From Amphiura filiformis (taxonomy: Eukaryota > Echinodermata > Ophiuroidea > Amphilepidida > Amphiuridae): a DNA stretch of 64,000 bases. The notes beneath the pieces are model-generated. The model was not told the origin of the DNA, made no database searches, and was given only the letters and a program-made list of their open reading frames with translations. Shown piece after piece: positions 45,886 through 58,730 of this stretch (the stretch's first letter is position 1; every line of letters starts with the position of its first letter). The DNA lies in NCBI RefSeq assembly GCF_039555335.1, contig NC_092631.1, positions 15,681,805-15,745,804 of the forward strand, read 5' to 3'. The translations under genes were made by a program, and so were the position numbers.

Positions 45886-48800
45886 ATGTCTCTCGGGTCC
45901 ATTATACTAACATGCTTAGGTGCATTATTGCTCCTTTTTGTTCTATATATCTTATTTGCTAGGTACTATTTTAATGGCGGATTTTATCGGCGATATTGTG
46001 ACCACATAACTACGACTTTACACGGAAAAACTGCTATTATCACAGGTAGGTGATTAAAGCATGTGCAATCTATTGCATTAAGGGGGAATAATACGTACCT
46101 GATTTTCATCAGTACCCCTCTTCTTTTTTTTTGCATAAATATGTTCATCATCTCATGTCCTGAACTTATAAAATATATCTACATACAAAGTGCTTTTAAA
46201 CCATTTTAGTAAGTCATTTTAGCCCTATATATTTTTTGTTTACTGTATCCTAGTAACTCAGATGTGTGTTTCATAACAAACCATAATTTATTCTATTCAA
46301 CATGTTCAAGTAGCATACATGAATAGAATACATTAAATCTTTTGTTATACTCTCTATAGAAAATCTAGTGGTGCATGCAAAATATAACACTGAATAAATT
46401 AAATAAACACTTACACAATGGATGCATAGTCATTAGTCAATTTAATACTATAATGTGTTGTTAGGAGAAGAAAAGGCTATAGGTCGTCATAGGTCAGGTT
46501 ATAGGTCAATTGGTTCAGGTCATATTTAAGCATCAATTTTGAATACACATGTGAGAGTCTGTGATATCATAATGAGGCATAATTTTGATATTCTGTCTTT
46601 AACTGGATATATATCGAGAAGTGCAAGGTGGATATACTAATATACCTTGGGATGTAAATGAAGAGTACAATTTAGAATGCCTAGTTGAGATGGATTTCAC
46701 AAATAAATATAAAATAGTTACCAAAATCACAAAAGTTAAGCTTACGGAAAACTACCCAATATGGTGGTATAGGTGACAAGAAATACAATTTTTCAACATT
46801 GCTGTAGTATGGTTGTGGTAACCTGTTAATTAAGTTTCAGTTTTAATTAAGTTTCAGTGAAATAATGTCGCAAGTTAAAAATACAAAATATAGCTCAAAT
46901 CATCAGTGATGTACCTCCTTTTGGCTTCTACCTTTTAAAGCATGTAAGCTACATTGATACCGATGCCACCAATAAAACGAGAAGATTTGCCCCTTCATTT
47001 TGCATACCACTTTGTCCAATTTTTTTGTGTGTAATTTCTTCACAAAATGCAAAAAAATGCAAAACAAATCAATGGGTGTAGTACCCCCTTAAGCTTCTGA
47101 TTAGGACTAGACTCGCTCTCCAGTCCTACGATACCGTACCTAAGAACTGGCTCACGCCATTTTGTCTATCTATGAAAAATACACTCTTAACGGTTTTAAC
47201 ACTTTTACAACTTTGGATGTACTATTGTCAAAATACATTATTGCCAAACAATATAGAATAGAACATTTTATGTCAACTTGTCAAAATATTAAAGAAATGT
47301 GCTACCTAAACTTGTGGCGACTAGGCAAAATAATTCCCATTCAAACGCATGGGAAACAGAAAGTGCATATTAACACAGGCTAATTAGGACTACCGTGAAT
47401 GGAAGAGACACGTAAAGAGACTTTATTTCCTCTATACGATTCTGTTCTTCATCAGGGAACGTTGAATTATGGGAAGGGCGACTGGAATTACGTCACAATT
47501 TAATATGGTGTATCCAATAGGCGTCATAAGCGGCCATTTTGGTTCCTACATGATGTCTCCTGCTTTAGTTAACAGGTTTACAATTTTAAATTATAAGTTC
47601 AGTATTAAAGAGCAGTTTATCTGCTCAAAATGTCGGCTGTTTTTGTCTATTTGGGTTTATTTAACTGCTTATAAATGTACACAGTGATCTTCATCACTTC
47701 CAGTGTACTTTTGTACTGTGTTCCTGACACTTCTGTGGGCTCAGTCCGTAATTGGCATTTTTGGCCATCGATTTACCTGTTTTTGCCTACAGTAGTTGTT
47801 TGGTTTATCGTGTGTGCTTCTGTGCATATTGATTTTCATTTTCATAATGTGAGCACACTCTAGCAGAAATGGGATTGTCTAGTTATGTATCAAAGTACAG
47901 GTAAAATTTCACAAGAGCAATATACAAATCATGGATTTTACTGTAGAAACCTACATGGTGGACCTCACCCTCGTTCGACTTTGATGGACGGCCATACCCC
48001 TGGGTAGGGTGGTGAGTTATAATTTTTATCGCTAAATGAGGATGGATCGATGATTATTAAAAACCATTTTGGATTTAAACACAAGCGTCTTAGTATTCTA
48101 GATGAATGACCTTTTGGATTGTACTTCCCCCCATCGTAGGACGGGGTTAAAACTACAGGGTATATGCTCGTATGTATGTTCCTGGAGTAAAGCATGTCAG
48201 CGTGTTTATCTCCAATTGAAAATGATATGCTAATATTGATGATACTGTTTCTTTTGTACACGTATTGAAAAATAAAACTTCCGGCATATTTTATGTTTCC
48301 AGGTGGAAATGCCGGAATTGGCAAAGAAACTGCCATTGATTTTGCACGTCGTGGAGCACGTGTTATTATCGGCTGCAGAAATCCAAAGAAGGCCACAGAG
48401 GCAATCAAGGTATGGATAATCAAAGTGTGACGTGCATTGCAGACCAACGAACACAATCAAGGCTTGTTTTTGGCTGATTGGCATGAAAGTTGATAAGGGC
48501 ATTATGCATCACTGGTAGATGTGATGTCTTCAGTTGTATTACTTCTAGCGGCGTATTAAATTCCATGTGCAGAATAACTTTCCTCGAACAAATACGTGCT
48601 GTAAATTTGCCGATTTGTAGCTAGCATTTACCCCACCCACACACCGGGATCTACGCTTATGGTTCTATGAAGTGATATTTAGTACTTTCTTAATAATATG
48701 AATAAAGTTTTCAAACGTAAAAATGACACCGTTACGAGCTGTTACAACCACAACAATAATTGTTTTTCGACTATTGTACAGTTATTGAACACTGTTATTC

Positions 48801-51800
48801 TTTCTTCTCATTGTCTTGTAATAATTACTCTTGTGTTTGTTTATTTGTCTTTTTTATTGATGTCAGGTAATTCAAAGACGCTCTGGAAGCAGCAATGTAG
48901 TATATATTCCACTAGAACTCTCCGATCAAGATTCCGTACGCGAATTTGCCGAAACTATTTTGAAGCAAGAATCAAGAATTGATTATCTAATCAATAATGC
49001 AGGTAAAATAGCGATATATGTAATGTACACGGGTGGTAGAAAAGGAACTTACTTTGTGAAGTTTGGAGATGCAATAAATTTTGCTCCATTTTCATTGTGG
49101 GAGATTGTGGGAGGCTACTGTAGGCAGGGCCGGATTTACTATTGGGCCTGATGGGCCAGGGCCCAGGGCCCCAAAATTTGGGGGCCCCCAAACTTGCCCT
49201 GCGCATCCGAAAAACACCCATGTTTTGGGCCAAAATCCCGGCCAAAATATGACAAAATTGCACAAGTTTGCGAGCTTCGCGCGTACTAGCCCTTTATAAT
49301 AGCAATTTTATGTTCATTTTTGGTTAAAATATTCTAAAATTGATTTTTTTGCGCGCTCTGCCCGCATGTTAATGGTAAAATCTGAACAATATTTGCTCAT
49401 CTTCATCTAATTCCGCCGTCACTGTCGATAGTATGCGTAAACCAAAACATGGCCACTTGAGTGCACAATCTGCACATGCCATCCTCACGGTGACTTTGGG
49501 GCCTTCAAATTTTGGCCTGGCCCAGTAAAATCCGGCCCTGACTATAGGCGTGCGATACTGTCTAACTAGGAATTCTAATGAAAATATTAATGTTTTCGCT
49601 TATAGGTATCGGCAAATCAACCAAGGGTCACCGCACCAAAGAAGGCTATAATATGGTTTTTGCTGTGAATCACTTTGGACACTTCCTACTTACAATGTTA
49701 TTGATGGACAGACTCAAAGAAAGCGCACCCAGTCGTATTGTTAATGTTTCATCCATTAATCATACTTTAGTGAAAGAAGGAGATCTATATTTTACGCCAA
49801 AAGACGCAGAAGGTAAGAATGTCGGCCAGGATTTACCAGATCCACGGGACCCGCGAGAGCAAAGCCCGAGATCTATCACTTTAAAATGTGTGCACGGACA
49901 TATGGCGGTCGGGAGAGAGGAAGACACTGGACCATATCTGCGTAGAACTCGACGTCAACTAAAAAAATGACCTGAGCTCTACCCCTGACCAGACTGGTCA
50001 CTGAGTTACCTTGCACCGGTCCATTGTTTGCTGCAGTGAGACCCGAATAAGCCTGAAAAAGATAAATATGGCCTTTAGGTGAGCATTCAAATACATAGAC
50101 GGCGCGGTGAAAGGGGGAGGTACAGGTCTCCCAAAAAATGCATGGGGGACGTGCCCACTAAAAATCCCAATAGAAGAAAAAAAATAAAGCAATAAGCGCT
50201 CTTTGCCCATTTTCCTTTTTAGCCCGACAACCGTGTTTGGGGTCAAAGTGGGGAAAATTTCGGACTAAACACTGCTAAAGTAGCCTGAATTTGCGCGCAA
50301 ACCAGTGTCCTAGTAAAACAAAATATTATGCTTGTCTCCAAAACCTTTAACGCTTCAGCCGCCACTGTATAAATAGACATGTGGTTTGCTCCTTTACTAG
50401 AGAGATTGCGAAGAGGCGTTCACTGCTAACGCCATGCGGTTTACGTATTACGACATTGTGCGATGGAACGTCATAGTGTCGTTCGCATCCAAACTAGTCT
50501 CCTACACAGTTTATGTCGGTCCTAACGCTTGTCGTTCCTAGTATAATTGTGATTGCCGCATATAGTCTGGCCTGAGACTACATCCAAACAAGTCTGCAAA
50601 AAGTTCATGGTGGTGCTTTGACAAACATATCTAAAGATATAGGAACTACCCATTCAGCTCCATTCATTCGCCTTGGGTGCATCGAACCAAAGATTCTCTG
50701 ATCGAACCCGCTTTCCTCGGTATTGATATGCAAATACGGCTAGCTGGAGCTTCCAGTTTAGCAAATACTTTGAGTTTTGCGGGCTATTGGAAAATGAGTA
50801 TTGGACTGGTTCTATTTTGGAATGCTTATTTAAGCATCAAGCGGCAAGTTCGCGTAAAAGCTGGTAACCAAATTATATTGGTTAATTCGGGTATGCTGAA
50901 TTCAAAAATTTTGTCTGCCAAGCTATATTGAAACCGTGACCCCACAAAGGGGCCAAAAAATAAAAATGCTCTAAATTCACTAAAATCATGTCAAATTATT
51001 TGTCTGGGTCTAAGGATCACAAAAATGTAACATATTTGGGCGTAGGACATAATATAGTTACCAAGTTATGAGGCCCAACAGGTCCAATGTCAATACAGGG
51101 GTGAAAAACTGAAGTTGCTCCGATTTTCATAAAAATGGATGCAAACTGTTCCTCATGTTCAAGGGATTCAGGAAAAGAATAGTTTTTACTATCTGCGATG
51201 TCAAGTTCAGAAGATAAATAAATAAATACAAATTCCATTGAATCCTGTGAAATTATACATATATTTGGAATCTTTGCTGTGTAAACTGCTAAGTAGACAT
51301 CGCAGATAGTGCAAACTATTCTTTTTCTGAAACTTCTTAGCTAGGCGAACAATTTGCCACACCTTTTACGAACATTTGAGCAACTTTGACTTTGACCATG
51401 CGCAACAATCAAATCGACCTGTGACCTTTATTGCCCCATAACTTTTCAACGATAGGTCGTGCACGCACAAACATTACATTTCTGGGATCCGTGGGGCCAG
51501 ACGCGTAATTTGACATGTTTGAAAGTGTTATCGGAATAAAAATTTTGCCCCTCATTTGTTATCAAAATGTTTTAACTAAAACCAAAACACATGCATTATC
51601 ATGTTCTAAAAACATTTTGGTGTTCGCTGGGTAGAATCCATAAGCAAAACACTTTGACAGATGTTTAACGCAACGAAATAGCAATGGTGATTAACGACGT
51701 GACATGAACTACTGTTGCCTGTCCAAAACAGACAATTCGTACCGCATTATGCCGTAAGACAACACGATCTTGCCTAAGAACATGATAAACCGGAGATTTT

Positions 51801-53116
51801 TCTACATTTTCCAATGCCTTTTTTTGTCATTTTGGAACGTTATGATTTGCTACCAACCGCAACGTGACCGCCTTACAGGAATTCCACGATTGTCCAATTC
51901 ACAATGTATATCACCCTCTAGAGGGGCATACTAACTGATTTTGGACTATTGTAACATGCGGTTGCCGTTCCGGTTTCACGTAAAAATCGCAATCTCTCTA
52001 TTATATCAAAATCACCGGCTTTCTAGATAAGAACAATAATGCGATTTTTATACAGTCTGCCAAAGCACTATTGCGAGTAAATTTGTGAGAGTGAATGTTG
52101 GTATGCACTATTGTGCGAAATTAAATCAGCGACCTGAAAGCTTACTCTAGACCTATCACGCGGATCACAGAGAAGCGATGTTAGCAGATTCATTCATACT
52201 TTAAGAGTATATCCAACGCATCGACTCAGAACCATGATTTTGATGATGCAACGCAAACGTTTAAATAATTATTTCCCCAAGGACCATTTTATTGCACTTT
52301 CACTATCGTTATGCATTGTCGTATATTGCATCTACTTTTCAACATGGGCATACTAATAAACCAATCAATACTTTGGAATAATAAGATCATATTTTTTCAC
52401 CCTATTATGGCAGGTCGAATATATCCCGGTCTACGAGAGTACGACAGAAGTAAACTAGCTAACGTCTTATTTACCAAAGAACTTGCGCGGCAACTTGAAG
52501 GATCTGGTGTCACTACATATTCGTTACATCCAGGTGCTATAAGGACTAGTATTATTGACACGATAAAGGAGACTACCCAGATGTCCCTACCAATGTATTG
52601 GTTTATCATAGTCTTCTTTTGGTAAGTATAGGTGAACTTTATAATCTGATATCAACTTGAGACAACAAAATACATGAATTGATATATCAGGTCTTCTATG
52701 TTTTTGTAATTGTTTTAGCAACAAGACGAGCTTGATTTACAGACTGCCAATCCTTGAGCATACATTGTTTAGTCTAAATAGTTATATTGATTGAAAACTT
52801 GAATGAGTGATATCGAGCTTTTGTTTTAATCTCGTAACATGCTGAAGCCACATATAAAGGAGGGCCAAAGCAAATAAAAAACAAACAACAGCTGACAAAT
52901 ACACGTATTTTACTCTTTTCATTTTGCAGGCTTATGGGAAGTGATGAGAGAGCCGGAGCACAAACGACCATTTACTGCGCTCTTGAGGAGTCTATAACGC
53001 ACCTTTCAGGGTGTTATTTTGACAATTGTCGTGTCGCTAAGGGGAACAAATTGGCTGATGACGACGGATTGGCTAAGAAATTATGGGATGTTAGTTGCCA
53101 AGCAACTGGTCTTTGA
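45886..53116 (+). CDS. Retinol dehydrogenase 11-14-like SDR, copy 3 (complete, 6 exons)
   Basis: Exons: 45886-46045, 48303-48409, 48867-49002, 49606-49812, 52414-52621, 52930-53116. The total is 1005 nt, giving 334 residues plus TGA, and all introns are GT-AG. The order is: membrane anchor (about 3-24), [11 protein letters not shown] linker, TGGNAGIG cofactor loop (53-60), NNAG (132-135), VNHFGH with the tetrad Asn (156), VNVSS (180-184), YDRSK (Tyr213, Lys217), then SLHPGAI and [12 protein letters not shown] near the C-terminus. Length and motifs are normal for RDH11-14-type enzymes. Exon 3 starts GTAATT where the other copies have GAAATT, changing Glu to Val. Introns are enlarged by insertions: intron 1 holds a TTAA-flanked element, and intron 3 holds a hAT-like element with an 8-bp duplication. 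Intron 4 is 2.6 kb. This is the best-preserved plus-strand copy. The substrate is not inferable. Confidence 0.94.
46082..47088. mobile_element. TTAA-flanked element with AGGGGG ends in intron 1 of gene 3
   Basis: The left end is TTAAGGGGGAATAATACG; the right end, inverted, is TTAAGGGGGTACTACACC. TTAA is at 46078-46081 and 47089-47092. The inverted repeats are short and the 1-kb interior is non-coding. Gene 2 lacks it, so it inserted after the duplication. Confidence 0.6.
49125..49540. mobile_element. 416-bp hAT-like element in intron 3 of gene 3
   Basis: Left end CAGGGCCGGATTTACT, right end AGTAAAATCCGGCCCTG. ACTGTAGG (49117-49124) and ACTATAGG (49541-49548) are the 8-bp duplication with one change. 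Introns 3 of genes 2 (about 42350) and 4 (about 61480) carry the uninterrupted sequence around GGAGGCTA...TAGGCGTGC. Confidence 0.9.
49813..52413 (+). other. Intron 4 of gene 3 (2.6 kb)
   Basis: Starts with sequence that stays open in frame for another 52 codons past the donor. It also holds an inverted pair of CACTATCTGCGATGTC type (51176-51202 and 51295-51321) and a lone TGTTCGCTGGGT terminus at about 51620, related to the 8190-9272 family. No other gene seen. Confidence 0.6.
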
Positions 53117-53274
53117 GAAGATATTTTTTTATCACATAGCGAAGTATTGTGTTTTAAATACTAAATGGGTGTCCCTTTCCTATAAACCCTGGAATATGTC
53201 GAAAGATCTGATTTTGAGATAAAAACCACAATTCTCTAAAGATATAGTATATGTACATGTATGTATCCCACTAA

Positions 53275-53410
53275 TAATACGAGTCACAATGATTCAACCG
53301 GGAATTTGTGTTCGTCTTTGCCCCCGAAATTGTTATATTCCTACATGCCCCCGAAATTGTTATGTTCCCCCACCCCGACCAACAAAGCTGGCTACGCCTC
53401 TGCCTCCAAT
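53275..53410. repeat. GCTGGCTACGCC repeat fragment
   Basis: TTTGCCCCCGAAATTGTTAT and AAAGCTGGCTACGCCTCTG are shared with 57325-57400 in the same orientation. Likely a decayed hAT-like end. Confidence 0.5.
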
Positions 53411-53740
53411 ACATTTAGTAACTCCCCGGAAGAGAATGACTGCCCAGTATACTCTTACTATAATACGTTCCACATTCGTTTGCAGTAACCTTTGGTATTA
53501 TCATAAATGCCGTTACCTATTTCGGACAATATTCGAACCTTTTCTTAACGTTGCAATGTAATATGGAATATGTTATAAACATTTGCATGGAATACGTTAT
53601 AGTTATGTAATATTGCGACTTTTTTTATTAAGGCAATTAAAGTATAAAAGTATATACTCGAATACGGGCTGCAAAGACCCATGGTCAATAACACCTTTTA
53701 CCCAAGCTCCCTTAAATTCACAACAAAACCCACTGTATGC

Positions 53741-53913
53741 AATGCGGCCCATACACGTTCAATGTTTTGATCAATATCAAAGACCCTTGATTTAAGAGTG
53801 GATACAAAATCTACCATTGTATAGGCCTACGCACAATGGTAGATTTTGTATCCACTTCCCTATTTGGGGTGCGCAATATTGATCAATAACATTGATCGTG
53901 TATGGGCCGCATT
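53741..53913. mobile_element. AATGCGGCCCATACACG foldback element, copy 1
   Basis: Almost the whole 173 bp is palindromic: AATGCGGCCCATACACG at one end and its near-inverse at the other, with GTGGATACAAAATCTACCAT facing its inverse around a 12-bp centre. Confidence 0.75.
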
Positions 53914-54230
53914 AGTCAACAAAAATGGGATTATTTCTAAGTTAGCCTAGAGTACATAAACAATGCAAATAATAAATAGTATAAATAACAGATCTGAAAG
54001 ATATGTTTGATTCCAGTCAAATATTAATATTGTCATGATTGTCATTCTTTGCCAGAAATTATTACATAATACTAGTAACAACTGTGAAGGAGGTTTGTTG
54101 GTCATTTTATAAGCCAAAATAATGAGATATAAAATTTAATGAAAGAAAACCACTTAGCCGCTTAACTGTGGAGCTCTAAAGTGGAATAAAACCGGTTTAA
54201 ATGGCTAACATGACTGCCATTTCAATTCTT

Positions 54231-54372
54231 ATGCGGTCCATACACGTTCAATTTGATTGATTAATATCAAAGACCCTAGATACAAGAGTGGATACAAAAT
54301 CTAACATTTGAGTCCACTCTCCTCCAAGGTACCCAATATGGATCAATAAAATTGATCTTGTATGGGCCGCAT
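54231..54372. mobile_element. ATGCGGTCCATACACG foldback element, copy 2
   Basis: Second copy, same orientation, 318 bp downstream. Its centre has lost part of one arm, so the fold is weaker. Confidence 0.7.
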
Positions 54373-54511
54373 TAGTCTCATAGAGTAGAAATTCGTAAGA
54401 AATTAAGGATGCCCTTGTGAGCAAAACACTTTCTAGAACCTATCAAATAATATGTCGTCACTTATCCAATGGGCTATTCGCATGATAATACAATAAAACA
54501 GGTGATATATA

Positions 54512-55089
54512 TGAATGGAGATAGTGCATGACTTCAAATATCTAGGTGCATGGACTGCCAGTAGTACTTCAACATCAGAAAGGCACTTGCTTGGAAAGCA
54601 TGCAACAGCATGGACAAGATCTGGAAAAGTAATCTGCCAAGAGCTCTAAAGATCAAGTTATTTACCACCACTGTAGAATTGGTACTAACATATGGCGCTG
54701 AAACATGGACAATAACAACCAAAAAATGAAAAGCTATGGATGGCTGCTATACCCGTCGCTTGCGGAAGGCACTAGATATCTCATGGCAAACACACACCAC
54801 CAACAAAGAACTGTATGGGAATCTGTTACCAATCTCTGAGAGGCTCAGGATCAGAAGGTTAAAGTTTGCAGGGCACTGTGCAAGAAGCGAAGAGGAAGCA
54901 GCTTCAATCGTTCTTATGTGGCAGCCCAAACATGGAAAGCGAACAAGAGGTCCACCTAAGAAGGATTGGCAGATGATACGGGATTAACAGGTGCAGACAT
55001 CAAAAACTGTATGCTTGACAGAGCAGTTTGGAGAGCCATTATGGGAGTCCGACTACAAGAGTCGACATAAGCAAGCAAGTAAGCAAGTA
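54512..55089 (+). mobile_element. RTE-like LINE, 5'-truncated 3' end
   Basis: Encodes the end of a LINE polyprotein: HDFKYLGAW, then in a shifted frame MDKIWKSNLPRALKIKL, LTYGAETWTIT, RRLKFAGHCAR and, shifted again, GADIKNCMLDRAVWRAIMG. The stop (TAA at about 55068) is followed by a short AAGCAAGC-type tandem tail, as RTE-clade elements have instead of poly(A). At least two frame changes and one internal stop mean it is dead. It is on the same strand as genes 3 and 4, with no sign of involvement with them. Confidence 0.8.
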
Positions 55090-55642
55090 TGAATGGTTGT
55101 GGAATCGATCTAGAGGTATTTCCCACTAACATGGCTACCATTTCAATTGTATTAAAGTTTTGCACTGCAGCACTGACAAGAACATTTAGTGGTAGTTCAT
55201 TTATCATTAAGTAGGCCTACGTGTTTTGGCGCAACGTCAGCCTTCTATTCTTCAAATTTTTTCACAGGAGGAAGATGGCGAATTTCATCATTCGATATCA
55301 GCAAAGTATCAGGCCCTTGCAACTCCTATACCAGCGCATAACAAAAAGATTTTTGTTTAATTAACACTGGATGTTTTTATAAAAAATATTGTATGTGATG
55401 AAGAAGAGGGCTGGTGGTTTATTTGTGTAAAGGTCAAAATAGGTTTCGGATTGGGTCATGTCACAACAGTGTTTTCTACTTGCCAAAGATGGCGCCTTTT
55501 ACTTGCACAATTTGTTTAGACAGGCTGTATGTACACAATAACAAATACTATTGAAACCGGATCACCATGTGACACAAATTAATGTGACTACCTTTGAAAA
55601 ACACGATGAAATAACACAAACGGTCCATGTATCATTATGGTC

Positions 55643-56152
55643 TTGAAGTCATAATGTACGATCTTTTTTCAGAATTTACCTTTATTTTTTTCAAAACCGA
55701 TTTTTTGGCATATTTGTAATACTTACACATGTTCTAACTTAAATCTATGAGTAAACTGTCAAATTCGTCCTATTTGTAGTAAAACGGGACGATTTTCTGT
55801 TGGTCCGACATAAAGTCATAATTTTTTTAGATTATGACTTTATGTCGGCCACGATCGCAAACCGTAGTCTCGTACAAAACTAGCTTGGTTACGCTACCTC
55901 CACATGTGGAGGGAGCGTAACCAAACTGGCCGTGTAGGAGACTAACTCTGAGGCCGCACTCGCTGTCCTAATCCAAATAGTGCGAGATGTTTCGAGTGAT
56001 AGAGGTGAAGTTTATGATGTTGTTTCTTTGCAAATTCCCAATGTTTTTCGCGTCCAAATGTATTGGGAACTTTCATAATGATTGCATATTATCATTTTAG
56101 AAGAAAAAAAGAAAAATCTAAAAATTTAAAAAGATCGTACATTAAGGCTTTA
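55643..56152. mobile_element. About 510-bp inverted-repeat element with internal palindromes
   Basis: AATGTACGATCTTTTT near the left edge returns inverted near the right. Inside are a hairpin around CGACATAAAGTCATAA (55807-55848) and a second palindrome around TGGTTACGCTACCTCCACAT (about 55865-55943). Confidence 0.6.
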
Positions 56153-56967
56153 ATATACAACTATACTGAAACTTCACAAAATTGGTTGTATGTTTACTGA
56201 AGCATGCCGATCAAGATAAATCTAGGGGTTACCACGAGAGTGTACTTGAATCCAAAATGGAAGCCAGATTGGCAAAATAGGGAATTCCATGTCAATTTAA
56301 AACATGAGGTTTTAAGGATTTTAGTGTAATGTTGGGATTGTGGCCGCTATTTTAGATTTCAGGAAACAATAGGTGGCCCGTGGCCTATTTTACTTCTTTA
56401 ATCCAAAGTAACACATATGCCAAGTAAAGGTTTGCCAAACTTGTAGTTTTTCCTGGGAAGGATTGTAATATTGACAAAAGCATAAAATTTATAAAAATTT
56501 CATGGGTAGAGATTGGTTGTTAGCGCATCAGGTCATTGCAATTTATCGTTATTATTTTACCTGCATGAGTTGAAGTAAATCGTTAACAATTTTTGTTTCA
56601 TTTTCATGTTTGAAATATTGGAACATTTTATTCATTTAGGTACAACAATTGGAATAGTCGTTGAAGTAGGTCTACAAATTAACAACGGTTGAGGCACAGT
56701 CCTGAATGTGTGTGCCCTAATCAAATGTCGAAGAACAGTTATACACAGTACTGTCGCAATGCAGTCAACTTAAAAATGGCGTGGATAGTTCTTTATGTTT
56801 ATAAACATGTACGTAATTCTATAATTAAAGGCCTATTCAGTTTTTGCACCTTCGTTAGTGGCATAGATGTGCAGACATAGCCTGTAAGTTGTTTTACATA
56901 AAACTGTAATTTCTGTATTTAGAGAAATTATCTACATTTTATAAATTGCGCTTCAACTATATCAATA

Positions 56968-58124
56968 AGGGACCGTTCATAAATACTTTGGTGGGGGGGA
57001 CTGGGCAAAGTGTGGGGGGGGGACACAAAAGTGTTGAGTTGCACAAAGGGGGGGGGGGACCAAAAAGTTTTGGTTACTAAAGGAGGGGGGCCAACAAAGT
57101 TTTAAACAAAAAAATACCAAAAGAACAAGAGCATACAAAATTTTGCATATGTACCAATAAAGCCCTTTTTTTACCACGATTATGGCCCAAAATAGTGCAA
57201 AATACATGTTCTGCTCATTATCGGTGTCCCATTAAAGCCTTTTTGGAATCTCAAAGACTTTACATGTATTCTGCAGTCGCTATAAGAAAAGGGTGATTAT
57301 GTATGTATCCCTCTGATGCAACCAGGATTTGTTTTTGTCTTTGCCCCGAAATTTATATTTTGCCCCCCTGACCAAGAAAGCTGGCTACGCCCCTGATAAA
57401 CAAGTCTTAAGTATTAAAAATCTTGAGTATGTGCCCAGATGTTGCTCTGAATTTCCAATGGATAGCGATGGGGCAGGTGGGGGCATGTGCCCTGGGCGCC
57501 ACTCTTAGGGGGCGCCAAATTGACAAATTCAGCATCGATTCTGCGCCACTCTAAGCGATGAAAGTCAAAATTTTCGCGAGCTTTGCGCGCGCATTTCAGG
57601 ACAAGGTCATTTGAAAGATCAATTTAAGACCGATATTCTTTCATTATAACCAAAATTAATTAGCGGTAGGCCCTATTTGTGCTCCGGGCGCAATAATTAT
57701 TTCAAGAATCGGGAGCGACACCTATCCTTAGCCCTGGGTGCCACAAGCCCTAGCTACACTGTCAATTTCCCTTTTTTGTGTTACTTTTATTTATTTGATT
57801 ACTGAGATTGAGAATGAAACAAAAATTAGAATGCATAAATTGAAATTAAACTTTATACAAGTCACAGCATGTGAAAAACACCTTGAACTTTCAGGCCTAT
57901 AATTGTGACCGAGGTCCAAGTCCGAGTTTGCACAAATGGAGTAGCCCCCCCTCCCCAGCATGTCTTTTAACATCTTGGAAATGGGGGGGTCAAAAAGTTT
58001 TATATGTCTAAAGAGGGGGTCAAAAAGTTTTAGGTTCTCTGGAGGGGGGTCAAAAAAGTGTTGACTCCAAAAATTCCAAGTGCCCAGACCCCCCCCCCCA
58101 CCAAAGTATTTCTGAACGGTCCCT
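56968..58124. mobile_element. 1.16-kb element with AGGGACCGTTCA ends
   Basis: The left end is AGGGACCGTTCATAAATACT; the right end, inverted, is AGGGACCGTTCAGAAATACT. Both are followed by TTGGTGGGGG. Internal units of GGGGTCAAAAAGTTTT type repeat several times. Two hAT-like fragments lie inside (about 57325-57400 and 57460-57745). Related single ends are at about 20700, 24330 and 45310. Confidence 0.7.
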
Positions 58125-58372
58125 AATGCTGTTTTGCAAACCTTCTCTTTTCATAAATACCCAATGACAATTATAAAGAATATCCTTATGATTTTTCTAC
58201 ACTTTCTCTGGTACAGCCTTTAATACAGTATTGGTAAGTTAAGGAATCAGCGGCAGGTGTATAGAGCCCTTGAGCAATTAGGTCAACAGTTCAAACTAAT
58301 TAAGTGACATAATGTTGAAGTCAGTCAACCGTAGTAGAGGACAAACTAAACTCCACACATACGATCAAGCAG

Positions 58373-58453
58373 ATGTTTGATGACGTAAAATCGATAATAT
58401 GTTACGAATAATATTTGGTAGAAATATATTATCGATTTTACGTCATCAAACAT
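58373..58453. repeat. Perfect 28-bp hairpin
   Basis: Arms 58373-58400 and 58426-58453 (ATGTTTGATGACGTAAAATC at the base) pair without mismatch over a 25-nt AT-rich loop. Confidence 0.85.
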
Positions 58454-58730
58454 TCGTTAGAACTTAAACATTACTGGAAATAGAATGGCAATAAACGTAG
58501 ATATGTTACATACAATATTGTACGTCTAATAAAAAGTCTGCATACTGCTTTTCAATGCACGGTCATGCTCTGACAGGAAAACTTGTCTCAGAAACAAAAT
58601 TTCACAATAGCAATATTTTGCTGAAAAAATAAATAATTTCTGGACAATTCATCTGGTGAAAAATCAATATTAAGTGGAAATAATTAAATATATTTTCAAG
58701 GCCAGTTTGTAATGAACCTGATCTTGCATT

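Noticed and set aside
50677-50931. 84-codon plus-strand frame in intron 4 of gene 3
   Set aside because: No domain, no splice-compatible role in the gene, and no counterpart in the other copies.
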